DNA from: Paenalcaligenes hominis | GTDB taxonomy: Bacteria > Pseudomonadota > Gammaproteobacteria > Burkholderiales > Burkholderiaceae_B | Direction: 5' to 3' | Assembly (NCBI RefSeq): GCF_011927625.1 | Contig: NZ_JAATIZ010000002.1 | Coordinates: forward strand, 62,001 to 126,000 | Length of the DNA: 64,000 nt | Shown: piece by piece, positions 36,104 through 44,784 of the stretch | Layout: every line of letters starts with the position of its first letter | How positions within the stretch are numbered: position 1 is the first letter of the stretch | Notes under the pieces: generated by a model | What the model saw: only the letters and a program-made list of their open reading frames with translations | The model's database searches: none | What the model was told of the DNA's origin: nothing | Program-made: the position numbers and the translations under genes

Positions 36104-38738
36104 CCCACACCTCTTGATTTAAACGTAAAAACGGTACGACATCGCAATACATCAAGTCGTCTAATGCATAATACTGATTACGTGCCACACCCTGTAAGAA
36201 CTCATCACGCATTGCCCACACATGCTCAATTAAATGCTGCTCAAACTCAGCCCAACTGCTAAAACACTCATCAAACTTTTTCTGATCGGTTTGCGTGAGG
36301 AGCTCGGGGTCGTGGCTAAAACCGCCTAATACCGCCTCGTAGTGTAAGAAACCAAAACCTAGCGCAGCTACGGTTTTATCTTGTTGTGTGAGTAACGCCG
36401 CGTAAATAGGCAATTGCAACTCAATTGGCCGTTCTCGCAACCAGGCCACATAACGTTTATGCGCCACACTGGCCTTGTAATCCATTAAAACTAGGCGTCC
36501 ATCGTTTAGCTCGTCAATACGGTCTATGCGCATCCTAGTATTAAAATCTGGCAGGGCGTGCTCTTGCTCTAAAGCTCGCACACAAAAGGGGGAGCGTGTA
36601 CGTTCGAGCTCAAACCAAGTGGTTAATACACCCAGCGCGCGCTCAATCTCTAACTGGCGAATAACGAGCGGCATTTTAGCCAGCTCCTCTAGGGCAGCTT
36701 GTTCTACAGCCAGTTGAATCCAAGTAGAGATGGTTTGCTGTATGAACGCTTGCTCTAAACCGGTGGAATCCTTGGGCTCAATACTTAACCACACAAGCTC
36801 CAAGGCACGATGTAGGAAATTGCCACGCCATAATCGAATCGCCCGAGTGTCCTCGTAAGAAGGCAATGCTTGAGTATGTAAACGGTACTGCACAAAAGCC
36901 CATAACGGATTACGCGCTTGCTTATCGAGTACGCCACTGCCCCCAAAAATGGTGTGGCCTGGTTCTAGCGGTGGACCTTGTTCATCAAGCAGACGCTCTA
37001 GAGCTGGCGGGTGCTCAACGGGTTGGGCTAATGGGTCAAGCTCGGCCTTAACAGGCAATGACTCAATTAATGGACTCGGTCGCAATAGTTGGCCATTGTC
37101 TTGTTCAGCATGGCTAAAAATCAATGTCGGTGCTGCTTGATGGAGTACCTCGCACAGTTGATAAGCCCATTGCAATTCGCGCTCTGGCGTAGAACGTGGC
37201 GCTTGGGCTTGGCGTAAAACCTGATAAGGAATAAAGGGATTCGGTTTTGGGATAGCAGGTAATACCTCATCCGTGGTTCCGATCACCCAAATCCCATCCC
37301 AATGCCCCCCTTCCGCCTCTAACGGACCTAAAATGTCTAAACGCGTACCGGTTTCACGTTGCGGTTGAAAGAGGGTTTCATGCAAATAGCGCTCTAACAT
37401 GGCAACGACTTGAGCAAAAGAAGGCGCTCCAAACACGGGCGCTAAGCGTGAAAACAGACCTAAGCGCTGCTCAAAGGTTTGCATTGTTTGATAAGCATGA
37501 CTATCTAAGGTCTGCTCGCCAGGAAAACCCAAGGCTTGTAAGGCAGCACGGATAGGAGTTATCCACAGCGCTGGTGCTAAGCGAGCATCTTGATGTTGAA
37601 TGCATTGCACTGCCTCCTGCCAGGCTGGCCCTAGCTGTTCAAATTGGGCTAAGGCTATGTCCACATCGGCACTGTTTAAGAAAACTGTCTGCTGTTGACG
37701 CCATTTCACATCGAGCTGGACCCGTAGATGGCGTTCGGAGCGGTCCCCTTTGCAGTATCCTTGCAAGAGCGCTTGACCCAACGTTTGACAACGCACGCGC
37801 CCTTGTTGATATTGCGCTAATACGCGTAACCAAGCCAATGCAGCGCGAACTAAAGGCCACTGACTTAAGGGGCGGCCTACAGCGACGTTCCATTTAAACC
37901 CCGGGCATAAGTCTGACTGAGGCGCGAGCTCATGAGCCAATACGCGATGCACATGCGGCACCTGCTTTTGCAAATCAAACGCCACTATGGCGTAGCATCC
38001 CTGTGGATTATCACGCAATTGCTGGGCAGCCCACTGAGCGGCCAAACGCCACTCTGCCTCTGGTGTGGGCGCTAACACTCGTTGTGCCTGAGCAGGCGGT
38101 CGCACCTCGTCACAAAAGGTATAGAGTTTCACGCCTTGATGTTGAAGCCCACGAATTAAACGGCTCATCCGTTGCGACATATCATGAAAGCCCACTAACA
38201 CCACATTTTTCCACGGTGGCTGATACCAAGCTTGCTCAATAGCAACTACTACTCGTTCCGCAGCACGATTTTGATCATCTAAATCGTGCTCTTCTAAGTA
38301 CTGTTTATAGGCTTCGCGCCATACTGCAAATCGCTGTGAGTCTGCTGTGTGTTCCTGAGGCTCTATAGCCAGCGACCATTCATCCATCAGCAGGTCAGCA
38401 TCGTCCGCTAATTTTGCCGCTTGGGCCACATCAATCAACCATGCTTTTTCTTCTTCTTGGTTGTAAATGATTTGCTCCCATACGTTAAGACTGCTAAAAC
38501 TGTCTAAAAGATAGGACGCAGGGACGTAATCATCAAAAAAACTAAGATCATCGTTTGCCTGTCTTAACCACGCCGATAAAGGCATAATGTCAGGGACAGC
38601 AATGGCCTTTTTTTGACCACGTAAGCTTTGCTGCAAATCAGATAATATGCGACGAGCAAAACGGTTGTTTACAGTAAGTACCAGCGTTTCTTCGCTTTGT
38701 AGCTGAAGTAACTCGGTACAATCTAATTGGGCGTACAT
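36081..38738 (-). CDS. addB: AddB-like PD-(D/E)XK nuclease, helicase partner
   Basis: 885 residues from the ATG at 38738, which follows AAGGAG by 9 nt; an ATG three codons earlier directly abuts that site and is less likely. The N-terminal part resembles a degenerate helicase (TVNNRFARRILSDLQ, then IPDIMPLSAWL-like). The C-terminal nuclease motif is clear: RMRIDRIDELNDG and VLMDYKAS with Q/Y after it. Betaproteobacteria carry this type next to a UvrD-like AddA protein as a RecBCD substitute. It is divergent from modE. Confidence 0.82.
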   Translation of the reverse strand: MYAQLDCTELLQLQSEETLVLTVNNRFARRILSDLQQSLRGQKKAIAVPDIMPLSAWLRQANDDLSFFDDYVPASYLLDSFSSLNVWEQIIYNQEEEKAWLIDVAQAAKLADDADLLMDEWSLAIEPQEHTADSQRFAVWREAYKQYLEEHDLDDQNRAAERVVVAIEQAWYQPPWKNVVLVGFHDMSQRMSRLIRGLQHQGVKLYTFCDEVRPPAQAQRVLAPTPEAEWRLAAQWAAQQLRDNPQGCYAIVAFDLQKQVPHVHRVLAHELAPQSDLCPGFKWNVAVGRPLSQWPLVRAALAWLRVLAQYQQGRVRCQTLGQALLQGYCKGDRSERHLRVQLDVKWRQQQTVFLNSADVDIALAQFEQLGPAWQEAVQCIQHQDARLAPALWITPIRAALQALGFPGEQTLDSHAYQTMQTFEQRLGLFSRLAPVFGAPSFAQVVAMLERYLHETLFQPQRETGTRLDILGPLEAEGGHWDGIWVIGTTDEVLPAIPKPNPFIPYQVLRQAQAPRSTPERELQWAYQLCEVLHQAAPTLIFSHAEQDNGQLLRPSPLIESLPVKAELDPLAQPVEHPPALERLLDEQGPPLEPGHTIFGGSGVLDKQARNPLWAFVQYRLHTQALPSYEDTRAIRLWRGNFLHRALELVWLSIEPKDSTGLEQAFIQQTISTWIQLAVEQAALEELAKMPLVIRQLEIERALGVLTTWFELERTRSPFCVRALEQEHALPDFNTRMRIDRIDELNDGRLVLMDYKASVAHKRYVAWLRERPIELQLPIYAALLTQQDKTVAALGFGFLHYEAVLGGFSHDPELLTQTDQKKFDECFSSWAEFEQHLIEHVWAMRDEFLQGVARNQYYALDDLMYCDVVPFLRLNQEVWDELDEAE

Positions 38739-38825
38739 ACAACGCATCTCCTTTTTGCAGCAAAAATGCTCAGTGACGGAATTTTGCTCTTTTCATCAAC
38801 ACAGAGACACAGATTAAATCACACC

Positions 38826-39638
38826 ATGTCATCAGAAAATACCCCTTCGTTTGAGCTGGCTGGCTCTATTTGGTTTCGCTCCGGTACCTTAAACTGGGGC
38901 AATCCACGGCGAATGGCGCTGTTAGCCGCCATTCACGAGCATGGCTCTATCTCCGCTGCGGCGCGCCATATTGACTTGAGCTATAAAGCCGCTTGGGATG
39001 CCATCGACACCATGAATAACTTGGCCGACGAGCCCTTAGTGTTGCGTACCACTGGGGGGCAACGTGGCGGGGGTGCTTCGCTAACCCCAAAGGCCTTAGA
39101 AATACTAGAACTTTATCAGCAATTAGATGCCGTGCATCAGCGCTTTATGAACCGTTTGGCCAAAGCTAAACCTGGTTCAGACAAAAATTTGGAATTATTA
39201 CAAACTATGATGGTTCAAACTTCTGCTCGCAACAACTTTTCTGGCATGGTTTCTAAAATCGCCTTAGGCGCAGTGAATGCCGAGGTATCCCTTGATATTG
39301 GTGGCGCTCAGCCCATTATTGCTTCTATTACCCGCGAAAGCGTGGAAAGCATGGGGTTAAAAAAAGGGATGCGTGCTCTGGCTTTTCTAAAAGCCTCATC
39401 CATTATTGTTGCTCTACCCAGCGAGGGCAAGCTTTCTGCACGCAATCAGCTTGAAGGAACGGTTGTAAATGTAGAAGCAGGCGCAGTCAATGCAGAAGTT
39501 GGTTTAGAAATTTCCGATAAACACCGTATTACGGCCATTATTACGATGGAAAGCCTAGAACGTTTACAGCTAAAAGTCGGCCAGCGCGCCGTAGCCATTT
39601 TCAAAGCCTCAAGCGTTTTATTAGGTACGATAGACTAA
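38826..39638 (+). CDS. modE: Molybdate-responsive regulator ModE
   Basis: 270 residues from the ATG at 38826; the longer frame upstream has no family match. The N-terminal winged HTH (GNPRRMALLAAIHEHGSISAAARHIDLSYKAAWDAIDTMNN) binds DNA. Two C-terminal Mop/TOBE domains (SARNNFSGMVSKI... and SARNQLEGTVVNV...) bind molybdate. It represses molybdate uptake when molybdate is plentiful. It converges on modC with a 4-bp overlap of the stops (39635-39638). A palindrome fitting a ModE site lies upstream of modA. Confidence 0.95.
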   Translation: MSSENTPSFELAGSIWFRSGTLNWGNPRRMALLAAIHEHGSISAAARHIDLSYKAAWDAIDTMNNLADEPLVLRTTGGQRGGGASLTPKALEILELYQQLDAVHQRFMNRLAKAKPGSDKNLELLQTMMVQTSARNNFSGMVSKIALGAVNAEVSLDIGGAQPIIASITRESVESMGLKKGMRALAFLKASSIIVALPSEGKLSARNQLEGTVVNVEAGAVNAEVGLEISDKHRITAIITMESLERLQLKVGQRAVAIFKASSVLLGTID

Positions 39639-40387
39639 AATACCACGGCGGCTCGCTGTAACTCTGCCGCCAAACGTTCACTGCTGAGCTCAATTTCCTG
39701 ACTTAGCTCTTCAGGGGTACAGCGCCCTTGAATTTTACCGTCTGCAATACGATACACCTCGTCCGCCAGCACAATGGCGTCTTCCGGGTCGTGCGTAATA
39801 ATAATGGATGGAATATCAAGCCGCTTTTGTAGTTGCGAGAGTTCTTGGCGCATACGCACACGTAAATCCATGTCTAAAGCGGCCAATGGCTCATCTAACA
39901 GCAGCAACTCAGGGCTCACAGCCAAAGCACGTGCCAACGCGGTACGTTGCTTTTGGCCACCGGAGATTTCATAAGGATAATTGCCCAAAATAGCGTGCAA
40001 ATCAAAAGCATCTACCCAGCGTTTGGCGCCATCGGGTACCCATTTTTTAGCCGGGTTCAACCAACCTCGTTTTAAACCAAAGCTAATATTCTGAGCCACA
40101 GTAAGATGGGGGAACAAACCATAGTCCTGCAGCAAATAGGCAAGTTGACGTTCTTGGGGTGGCATATTAATGCCCGTGGCTGAGCAAAAAAACAATTTAT
40201 CGTTCACACGTATTTCACCGCTATCAGGACTCATCAGTCCTGATACAGCTTGAATAGTTAAGGTCTTGCCCGAACCGGATGGCCCAAATAAAGCAATACG
40301 ATGAGCCTGAGTTTCTAATTTAATATCAAGCAAAAACTCGCGGGTCGCATTGGTTAACGCGCGTTGAATATTAATATAGACCGACAT
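39635..40387 (-). CDS. modC: Molybdate ABC transporter ATPase ModC
   Basis: 250 residues from the ATG at 40387, which overlaps the modB stop as TAATG. Walker A GPSGSGKT, signature ISGGQKQRTALARAL and Walker B LLLDEPLAALD are present. It energises molybdate import. It is shorter than E. coli ModC and lacks the C-terminal Mop/TOBE domains, so molybdate sensing by the transporter itself (trans-inhibition) is not expected. A longer frame to 40438 would overlap modB without matching the family. Confidence 0.93.
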   Translation of the reverse strand: MSVYINIQRALTNATREFLLDIKLETQAHRIALFGPSGSGKTLTIQAVSGLMSPDSGEIRVNDKLFFCSATGINMPPQERQLAYLLQDYGLFPHLTVAQNISFGLKRGWLNPAKKWVPDGAKRWVDAFDLHAILGNYPYEISGGQKQRTALARALAVSPELLLLDEPLAALDMDLRVRMRQELSQLQKRLDIPSIIITHDPEDAIVLADEVYRIADGKIQGRCTPEELSQEIELSSERLAAELQRAAVVF

Positions 40388-41061
40388 TACTGAACCCCTC
40401 GGCGTTGTTGTGGTGGCGCTAATAACCCAGCTAACCACAAAACGGTGACACAGCTAACCGACGTAACTAGCACCATCATTAATGCCAGGTCGTCGTTACC
40501 CGCTTGTACGGCCTCGTAGATAGAAATTGACAGGGTTTGGGTGCGCCCCGGTATGCTGCCAGCAATCATCAATGTGGCTCCAAACTCGCCTAGAGCGCGC
40601 GCAAAGGCCAACAGCACGCCCGCCATAATACCGCGCATAGCTAATGGCAGACTAATACGAAAAAACACTTCGAGCTGATTTAAGCCAAGGATCATGCCTG
40701 CATTTTCCAAGCGACTATCGACGTCCTCAAAGGCAGCGCGTGCCGATTTCAGCACCAAAGGAAACGCCACCACCGTAGCAGCCAATACTGCCCCCTGCCA
40801 AGTGAAGACTAACTCAATTCCGATACTGGATAACCACTGCCCCAGCCAACCTCGTCGTCCAAACACAACCAACAAATAATAGCCAATGACGGTGGGAGGC
40901 AAGACCATCGGTAATGTAAGGATCGAATCCACTAAATTACACAATGGTGAGCGCCAGCGTGACAACAAAAAAGCCATGCCAATGCCAAGCACAGAAGCAA
41001 AAAATGTTGCCCACCCCGCGACTTTTAATGACAATAGTAGCGGCACCCAAAGACCCGTCAT
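40387..41061 (-). CDS. modB: Molybdate ABC transporter permease ModB
   Basis: 224 residues with about five membrane helices; the inner-membrane channel for molybdate. The FLLSRWRSP, TLPMVLPPTVIGYYLLVVFGRRG and ARALGEFGATLMIAGSIPGRTQTL blocks are the ModB hallmarks. It starts 65 bp after modA, across a stem-loop, and is translationally coupled to modC. Confidence 0.95.
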   Translation of the reverse strand: MTGLWVPLLLSLKVAGWATFFASVLGIGMAFLLSRWRSPLCNLVDSILTLPMVLPPTVIGYYLLVVFGRRGWLGQWLSSIGIELVFTWQGAVLAATVVAFPLVLKSARAAFEDVDSRLENAGMILGLNQLEVFFRISLPLAMRGIMAGVLLAFARALGEFGATLMIAGSIPGRTQTLSISIYEAVQAGNDDLALMMVLVTSVSCVTVLWLAGLLAPPQQRRGVQ

Positions 41062-41082
41062 AACTTACTCTCTTCTAGCGCA

Positions 41083-41103
41083 AAGGCTGCTTAACGCAGC
41101 CTT
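41083..41103 (-). promoter_or_regulatory. Intercistronic stem-loop between modA and modB
   Basis: 8-bp perfect stem (AAGGCTGC at 41083-41090, GCAGCCTT at 41096-41103) without a following T-run on the minus strand. It probably stabilises modA mRNA or reduces readthrough, as for other binding-protein genes. Confidence 0.55.
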
Positions 41104-41126
41104 AATTTGCTTGGTTTTTTGTAGGA

Positions 41127-41900
41127 TTAAGGCTGACTAAAACCGTATTTTGCTAATACAGCCTGCCCTTCATCCGATAAAATATAGTCGATGTAGGCTT
41201 GGCCAGACTTATTGCTGCCGTCACGTTTGACTAGTGCAATGGGATACGTCACCGGTACGGTGGTCTCAAGCGACTCTATGACCATTACTTTGTCTTTCAT
41301 GACTGCGGCATCCGTAGCAAACACAAAACCCGCATCGACCTCGCCTCGCGCCACATAGTCTAATACCTGACGCACGTTTTGGCCCAGCACTTTACGAGAT
41401 GCTACGTTTTCCCAGTCGCCTGATTTTTCTAGCGCGCCTTGGGTATAGCGCCCTACAGGAACTGTTTCAGGATTACCATACGCCACTCGCGTGACCTCTT
41501 TGTTGGCTAAGTCCGCGACATTTTTGATATTTTTTGGATTATCTGTAGGTACAATAAGTACGACACTATTTTGCACAAAGTCATAGCGCGTGGCCGGGTC
41601 TACTGCGCCAGCTTCAACGGCTTTATCCATGGCTTTTTGGTCAGCCGATGCAAACACATCCACCGGCGCGCCATTCACAATTTGTTGTAGCAACACATCC
41701 GAGGCTGCAAAACTGTTTAGCACTTTAGTATCTGCCTGCTGCTTTTCAAAGTTCTCCCCAATTTCTTTAAACGCATTGGTTAAACTAGCCGCAGCCGACA
41801 CCACCAAATCTGCCGCAGCAACGGGGGCTGACATGACTGTTACACTTAATGCACCTACTAAAAAAGCACTACGCCATGATTTTTTTAATCCAATCACCAT
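41127..41900 (-). CDS. modA: Periplasmic molybdate-binding protein ModA
   Basis: 257 residues with a Sec signal peptide (cleavage near APVAAA, about residue 29). The mature N-terminus ADLVVSAAASLTNAFKEIG, the LNSFAASDVLLQQI and GAPVDVFASADQKAMD blocks are diagnostic. It binds molybdate (and tungstate) for ModBC. It is the first gene of modABC and lies below a palindromic operator candidate; AAGGAG precedes the start with short spacing. Confidence 0.95.
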   Translation of the reverse strand: MVIGLKKSWRSAFLVGALSVTVMSAPVAAADLVVSAAASLTNAFKEIGENFEKQQADTKVLNSFAASDVLLQQIVNGAPVDVFASADQKAMDKAVEAGAVDPATRYDFVQNSVVLIVPTDNPKNIKNVADLANKEVTRVAYGNPETVPVGRYTQGALEKSGDWENVASRKVLGQNVRQVLDYVARGEVDAGFVFATDAAVMKDKVMVIESLETTVPVTYPIALVKRDGSNKSGQAYIDYILSDEGQAVLAKYGFSQP

Positions 41901-41948
41901 AGACTCCTTATTCTTACTTTATAAATGACATTCAAGCGTAGTATAGCA

Positions 41949-41964
41949 CCCTATATATATAGGG
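41949..41964. promoter_or_regulatory. Candidate ModE operator upstream of modA
   Basis: A perfect 16-bp palindrome, CCCTATATATATAGGG, centred 56 bp upstream of the modA ATG and about 38 bp upstream of xerD. Its TATA-rich core resembles the TATATA half sites bound by ModE, though the E. coli sites are longer with a spacer. modE is nearby. Confidence 0.6.
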
Positions 41965-41994
41965 ATAAAATTAAAACCACAGCCGCTACAAATT

Positions 41995-42903
41995 ATGATG
42001 ACATTGTCTACCCAAACTCAAGACTGGATTGAGCAATTTGCCCAGCAACTTGTACAAGACCAACTGTCTACCCACACCGTCGCTGCGTATAGACGCGATC
42101 TACAACGCTTTGCACTTTGGTTGCACGAGCACACGCCCTCTGCCACCTTAGCGACTGTTTCCACGACTCTGATTTCCCATTGGCTCGCTGATACCCAAAG
42201 CAACCCTACCCCCAGCACGGTCAATCGTCGTCTCGCCACATTGAATAAATTTTATGATTGGCTAAAAAACCGTCAACACATTGCACACAACCCGACTCAA
42301 GACTTACGCACAGTTAAAGTCCCCGCCCAAACACCCACCACGGTCAGTGAAGCCGACATTGATAGGCTGTTAAATACCCCACGCGTTGATACCGCCTTGG
42401 GGCTGCGTGACAAATGCATGCTTGAGCTGCTCTATGCCACGGGCATGCGCGTATCCGAGTTAGTTAGTTTAGAAATAGCGCAACTGCAATTAGAGCAAGG
42501 GGTGGTGGCAGTGATTCACCCTAGTCTTACCGAGCAACGATTGATTCCCTTGGGGCCCGATGCAATGCATTGGCTAGAGCGCTATTTAAGTCAAAGTCGA
42601 AGCACCTTATTGCACCAACGTCGCTCTGAGGCATTATTTGTTAGTACCCAAGGCCGAGCCATGACACGCCAAGGGTTTTGGTTAATTATTAAAAAATACG
42701 CGCAGCAGGCCAATATATCGACGCCTTTGTCACCGCATTCATTACGCCATGCTTTTGCCAGCCATTTGCTAAAAAACGGTGCTAATCTTAGTATGGTGCA
42801 ACTGTTATTAGGGCATAAAAACCCCAGCACGACTCAAATTTATAGCCACGTCACACGCGAGCGTTTAAAGCAACTGCATCGCGAACATCATCCACGCGCC
42901 TAA
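41995..42903 (+). CDS. xerD: Tyrosine recombinase XerD-like, atypical beta-hairpin
   Basis: 302 residues with good XerD identity throughout, including the ending REHHPRA shared with E. coli XerD. Catalytic residues visible are R152 (ATGMRVSEL), H248 and R251 (SPHSLRHAFASHLL), H274 (LLGHKNPSTTQIY) and the nucleophile Y283. However the beta2-beta3 hairpin that normally reads GKGNKER, with the conserved catalytic lysine, is here HPSLTEQR and contains no lysine. XerD with XerC resolves chromosome dimers at dif. It is the first gene after the mod operator, apparently independent, with ybaK 11 bp downstream. Confidence 0.9.
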   Translation: MMTLSTQTQDWIEQFAQQLVQDQLSTHTVAAYRRDLQRFALWLHEHTPSATLATVSTTLISHWLADTQSNPTPSTVNRRLATLNKFYDWLKNRQHIAHNPTQDLRTVKVPAQTPTTVSEADIDRLLNTPRVDTALGLRDKCMLELLYATGMRVSELVSLEIAQLQLEQGVVAVIHPSLTEQRLIPLGPDAMHWLERYLSQSRSTLLHQRRSEALFVSTQGRAMTRQGFWLIIKKYAQQANISTPLSPHSLRHAFASHLLKNGANLSMVQLLLGHKNPSTTQIYSHVTRERLKQLHREHHPRA

Positions 42904-42914
42904 GCGGCAGGTTT

Positions 42915-43397
42915 ATGTCAAAAAAATCCAGTGAAACCCCTGCAACACAATGGTTAAAAAAGCACCACGTTTCCTTTACCGAGCATGTGTATGAGTATGC
43001 CGCTAAAGGGGGTGCCAATGACGCTGCTCATAAGCTCGGCGTAGACCCACACGTCACCATTAAAACATTGATCATGGAAGACGAAAAAAAGCAGCCTCTC
43101 GTCATACTGATGCATGGTGACCAAGAGGTCTCAACCAAAAACCTAGCGCGCCAAACCGGGGCTAAACACATCCAACCCTGTGACCCAGCCACAGCGCAAC
43201 GGCACTCTGGTTATTTGGTGGGCGGCACCTCACCTTTTGGCACTCGCAAGGCCCTGCCCGTCTGGGTGCAACATACTATTCTTAGTCTCGACACGATTTA
43301 TATTAATGGCGGCAAACGAGGCATGCTATTGCAGTTAAACCCGCAGGTTCTGACTCAGCAATTAGCGGCTGAACCCGTCGATGTAGCGCTAGATTAA
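42915..43397 (+). CDS. ybaK: Cys-tRNA(Pro) deacylase YbaK/EbsC
   Basis: 160 residues of the YbaK/ProX-like editing family that removes cysteine mischarged on tRNA-Pro. Visible blocks: TPATQWLKKHHVSFTEHVYEY at the start, then HKLGVDPHVTIKTLIMEDEK, and VGGTSPFGTRKALPVWV. The lysine before the aminoacyl site (VTIKTL) is present. It lies 11 bp after xerD and is probably co-transcribed. Confidence 0.92.
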   Translation: MSKKSSETPATQWLKKHHVSFTEHVYEYAAKGGANDAAHKLGVDPHVTIKTLIMEDEKKQPLVILMHGDQEVSTKNLARQTGAKHIQPCDPATAQRHSGYLVGGTSPFGTRKALPVWVQHTILSLDTIYINGGKRGMLLQLNPQVLTQQLAAEPVDVALD

Positions 43398-43556
43398 ACG
43401 CCAACGCCTTGCCTTATCGTCAAGCCTTTTCCAGACTGTGGTGTAAAGCCGGATTCTTTGGCGTACGCTTTGCCAAACTGGGGTTATGCTATATGATTAG
43501 TGCAACAATTTATGAAAATAGTTTGCAAAAACTAAATTACCTACATTGAATTATCT

Positions 43557-43964
43557 ATGTTTTTGACTCACCTAGACTGTCTTAATTTAGCGCATTGGCT
43601 ACACAATACAGTCTCTGAAGATGGTTTAAGTCCAGTCTGTTTTGCCATTGTCGACCGCTCTGGTGATCTCATTTGGTTCGAGCGCATGGATCAGGCCCCC
43701 GTTCAATCCATCACGCTTGCTATCTCTAAAGCCTATACAGCAGCACGTTTAGGTATTGCAACCACTGCCTTTCATGCACAACTGCAGCAGGAACGCCTTC
43801 AAACCCAAGACTACATGGATGCTCAACTCACTGCCGTACCCGGAGGCACGCCCTTATATGGCAGCGACCATCGCCTAATAGGTGCTATTGGGGTCAGCGG
43901 ACGCCATACACAAAATGATCAAACATTAGCCGATGCGGTCGCGACGTACTTTCAGTCAATTTGA
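43557..43964 (+). CDS. GlcG/HbpS-family protein
   Basis: 135 residues of the GlcG/HbpS (DUF336) family: CFAIVDRSGDLIWFERMDQAP, the ITLAISKAYTAARLG helix, and GGTPLYGSDHRLIGAIGVSG. HbpS binds heme in Streptomyces, while GlcG is encoded with glycolate genes; most members are uncharacterised. There is no signal peptide. It stands alone, 130 bp before a TetR-type regulator on the same strand, which may control it. Function unknown. Confidence 0.75.
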   Translation: MFLTHLDCLNLAHWLHNTVSEDGLSPVCFAIVDRSGDLIWFERMDQAPVQSITLAISKAYTAARLGIATTAFHAQLQQERLQTQDYMDAQLTAVPGGTPLYGSDHRLIGAIGVSGRHTQNDQTLADAVATYFQSI

Positions 43965-44093
43965 CCCGGTGCGAGACGCCCCTGTGCGTTAGCTAGATTG
44001 CGAGATTAAAGTCTAGACCCTAAAATGCGTTAGAGACAAAAGCAATGACTCAGCCTCTATACGCATTCTTATGGCGCTTATACGTGGATCCGC

Positions 44094-44744
44094 ATGACAA
44101 CGATGACTAAAAAAACCCCAGCTAAACGGCGCACCCAATCCGAGCGCAGTCACGAGACCCAACGCAAAATTATTCAGTCTGCTCTGCATTTACTTCAAAC
44201 CGTCGGCTATCAAAAAACCAACCTTCAGGACATCGCCCGAGGCGCCAATGTTACTCTGGGTGCAGTCCAACACCAATTTGGCAATCGCCAAACACTCATG
44301 GAAGAAGTGGTTGAAGCCGTCATGGCACCGTTAGCTACCATCGGTAAAGGGTGGTCGGTGGATGCATTGCAGCTCCCCTTATCTCAACGCGCCCACGAGT
44401 TCGTACAGCAAGCTTGGAAAAATGTCTACGGCGCCCCCAGCTACATTGCCGCATGGAGCATGTTCTTTGGGTCACAAAATACTGCGCTTTTTGAAAAAAT
44501 TAACGTGCATCGCTCGGTGCATGACCCCATCTATTTCGCCCACTTTATCGAAGTCTTTCCTGAAGTAGCGGCGTGCCACGCCCAGCCCGAGCAGTTTGCC
44601 TATGTGATTTTTTCCGCTCTACGTGGGATTGCAATGATGCGTGTGTTTGATATTGATGAAATCGCTACCCAAACTCAATTAGATGTAATTACCCACATGA
44701 TTATTCAAGCAGGCTACCCTACGACAACAGGCGCTACGACTTGA
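44094..44744 (+). CDS. TetR-family transcriptional regulator
   Basis: 216 residues. The N-terminal HTH (HETQRKIIQSALHLLQTVGYQKTNLQDIARGANVTLGAVQHQFGNRQTLMEEVVEAVM) is a TetR domain. The helical C-terminal half should bind a small ligand. It lies between the GlcG/HbpS-like gene and hpd, which is convergent. Its target is unknown. Confidence 0.9.
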   Translation: MTTMTKKTPAKRRTQSERSHETQRKIIQSALHLLQTVGYQKTNLQDIARGANVTLGAVQHQFGNRQTLMEEVVEAVMAPLATIGKGWSVDALQLPLSQRAHEFVQQAWKNVYGAPSYIAAWSMFFGSQNTALFEKINVHRSVHDPIYFAHFIEVFPEVAACHAQPEQFAYVIFSALRGIAMMRVFDIDEIATQTQLDVITHMIIQAGYPTTTGATT

Positions 44745-44762
44745 TAAAGCCATAGCGCCTGA

Positions 44763-44784
44763 CTCATAGTATGAGCTTTATTTA
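44763..44784 (+). terminator. Weak terminator after the tetR-type gene
   Basis: 6-bp stem (CTCATA at 44763-44768, TATGAG at 44770-44775, one-base centre) followed by CTTTATTTAA. It overlaps the hpd 3' end by a few bases. Structure alone is marginal; the convergent gene arrangement supports it. Confidence 0.4.

Noticed and set aside
38727-38825. N-terminal extension of ModE
   Set aside because: The first 33 codons of the long frame have no similarity to ModE and overlap the divergent addB start; the ATG at 38826 fits the family.
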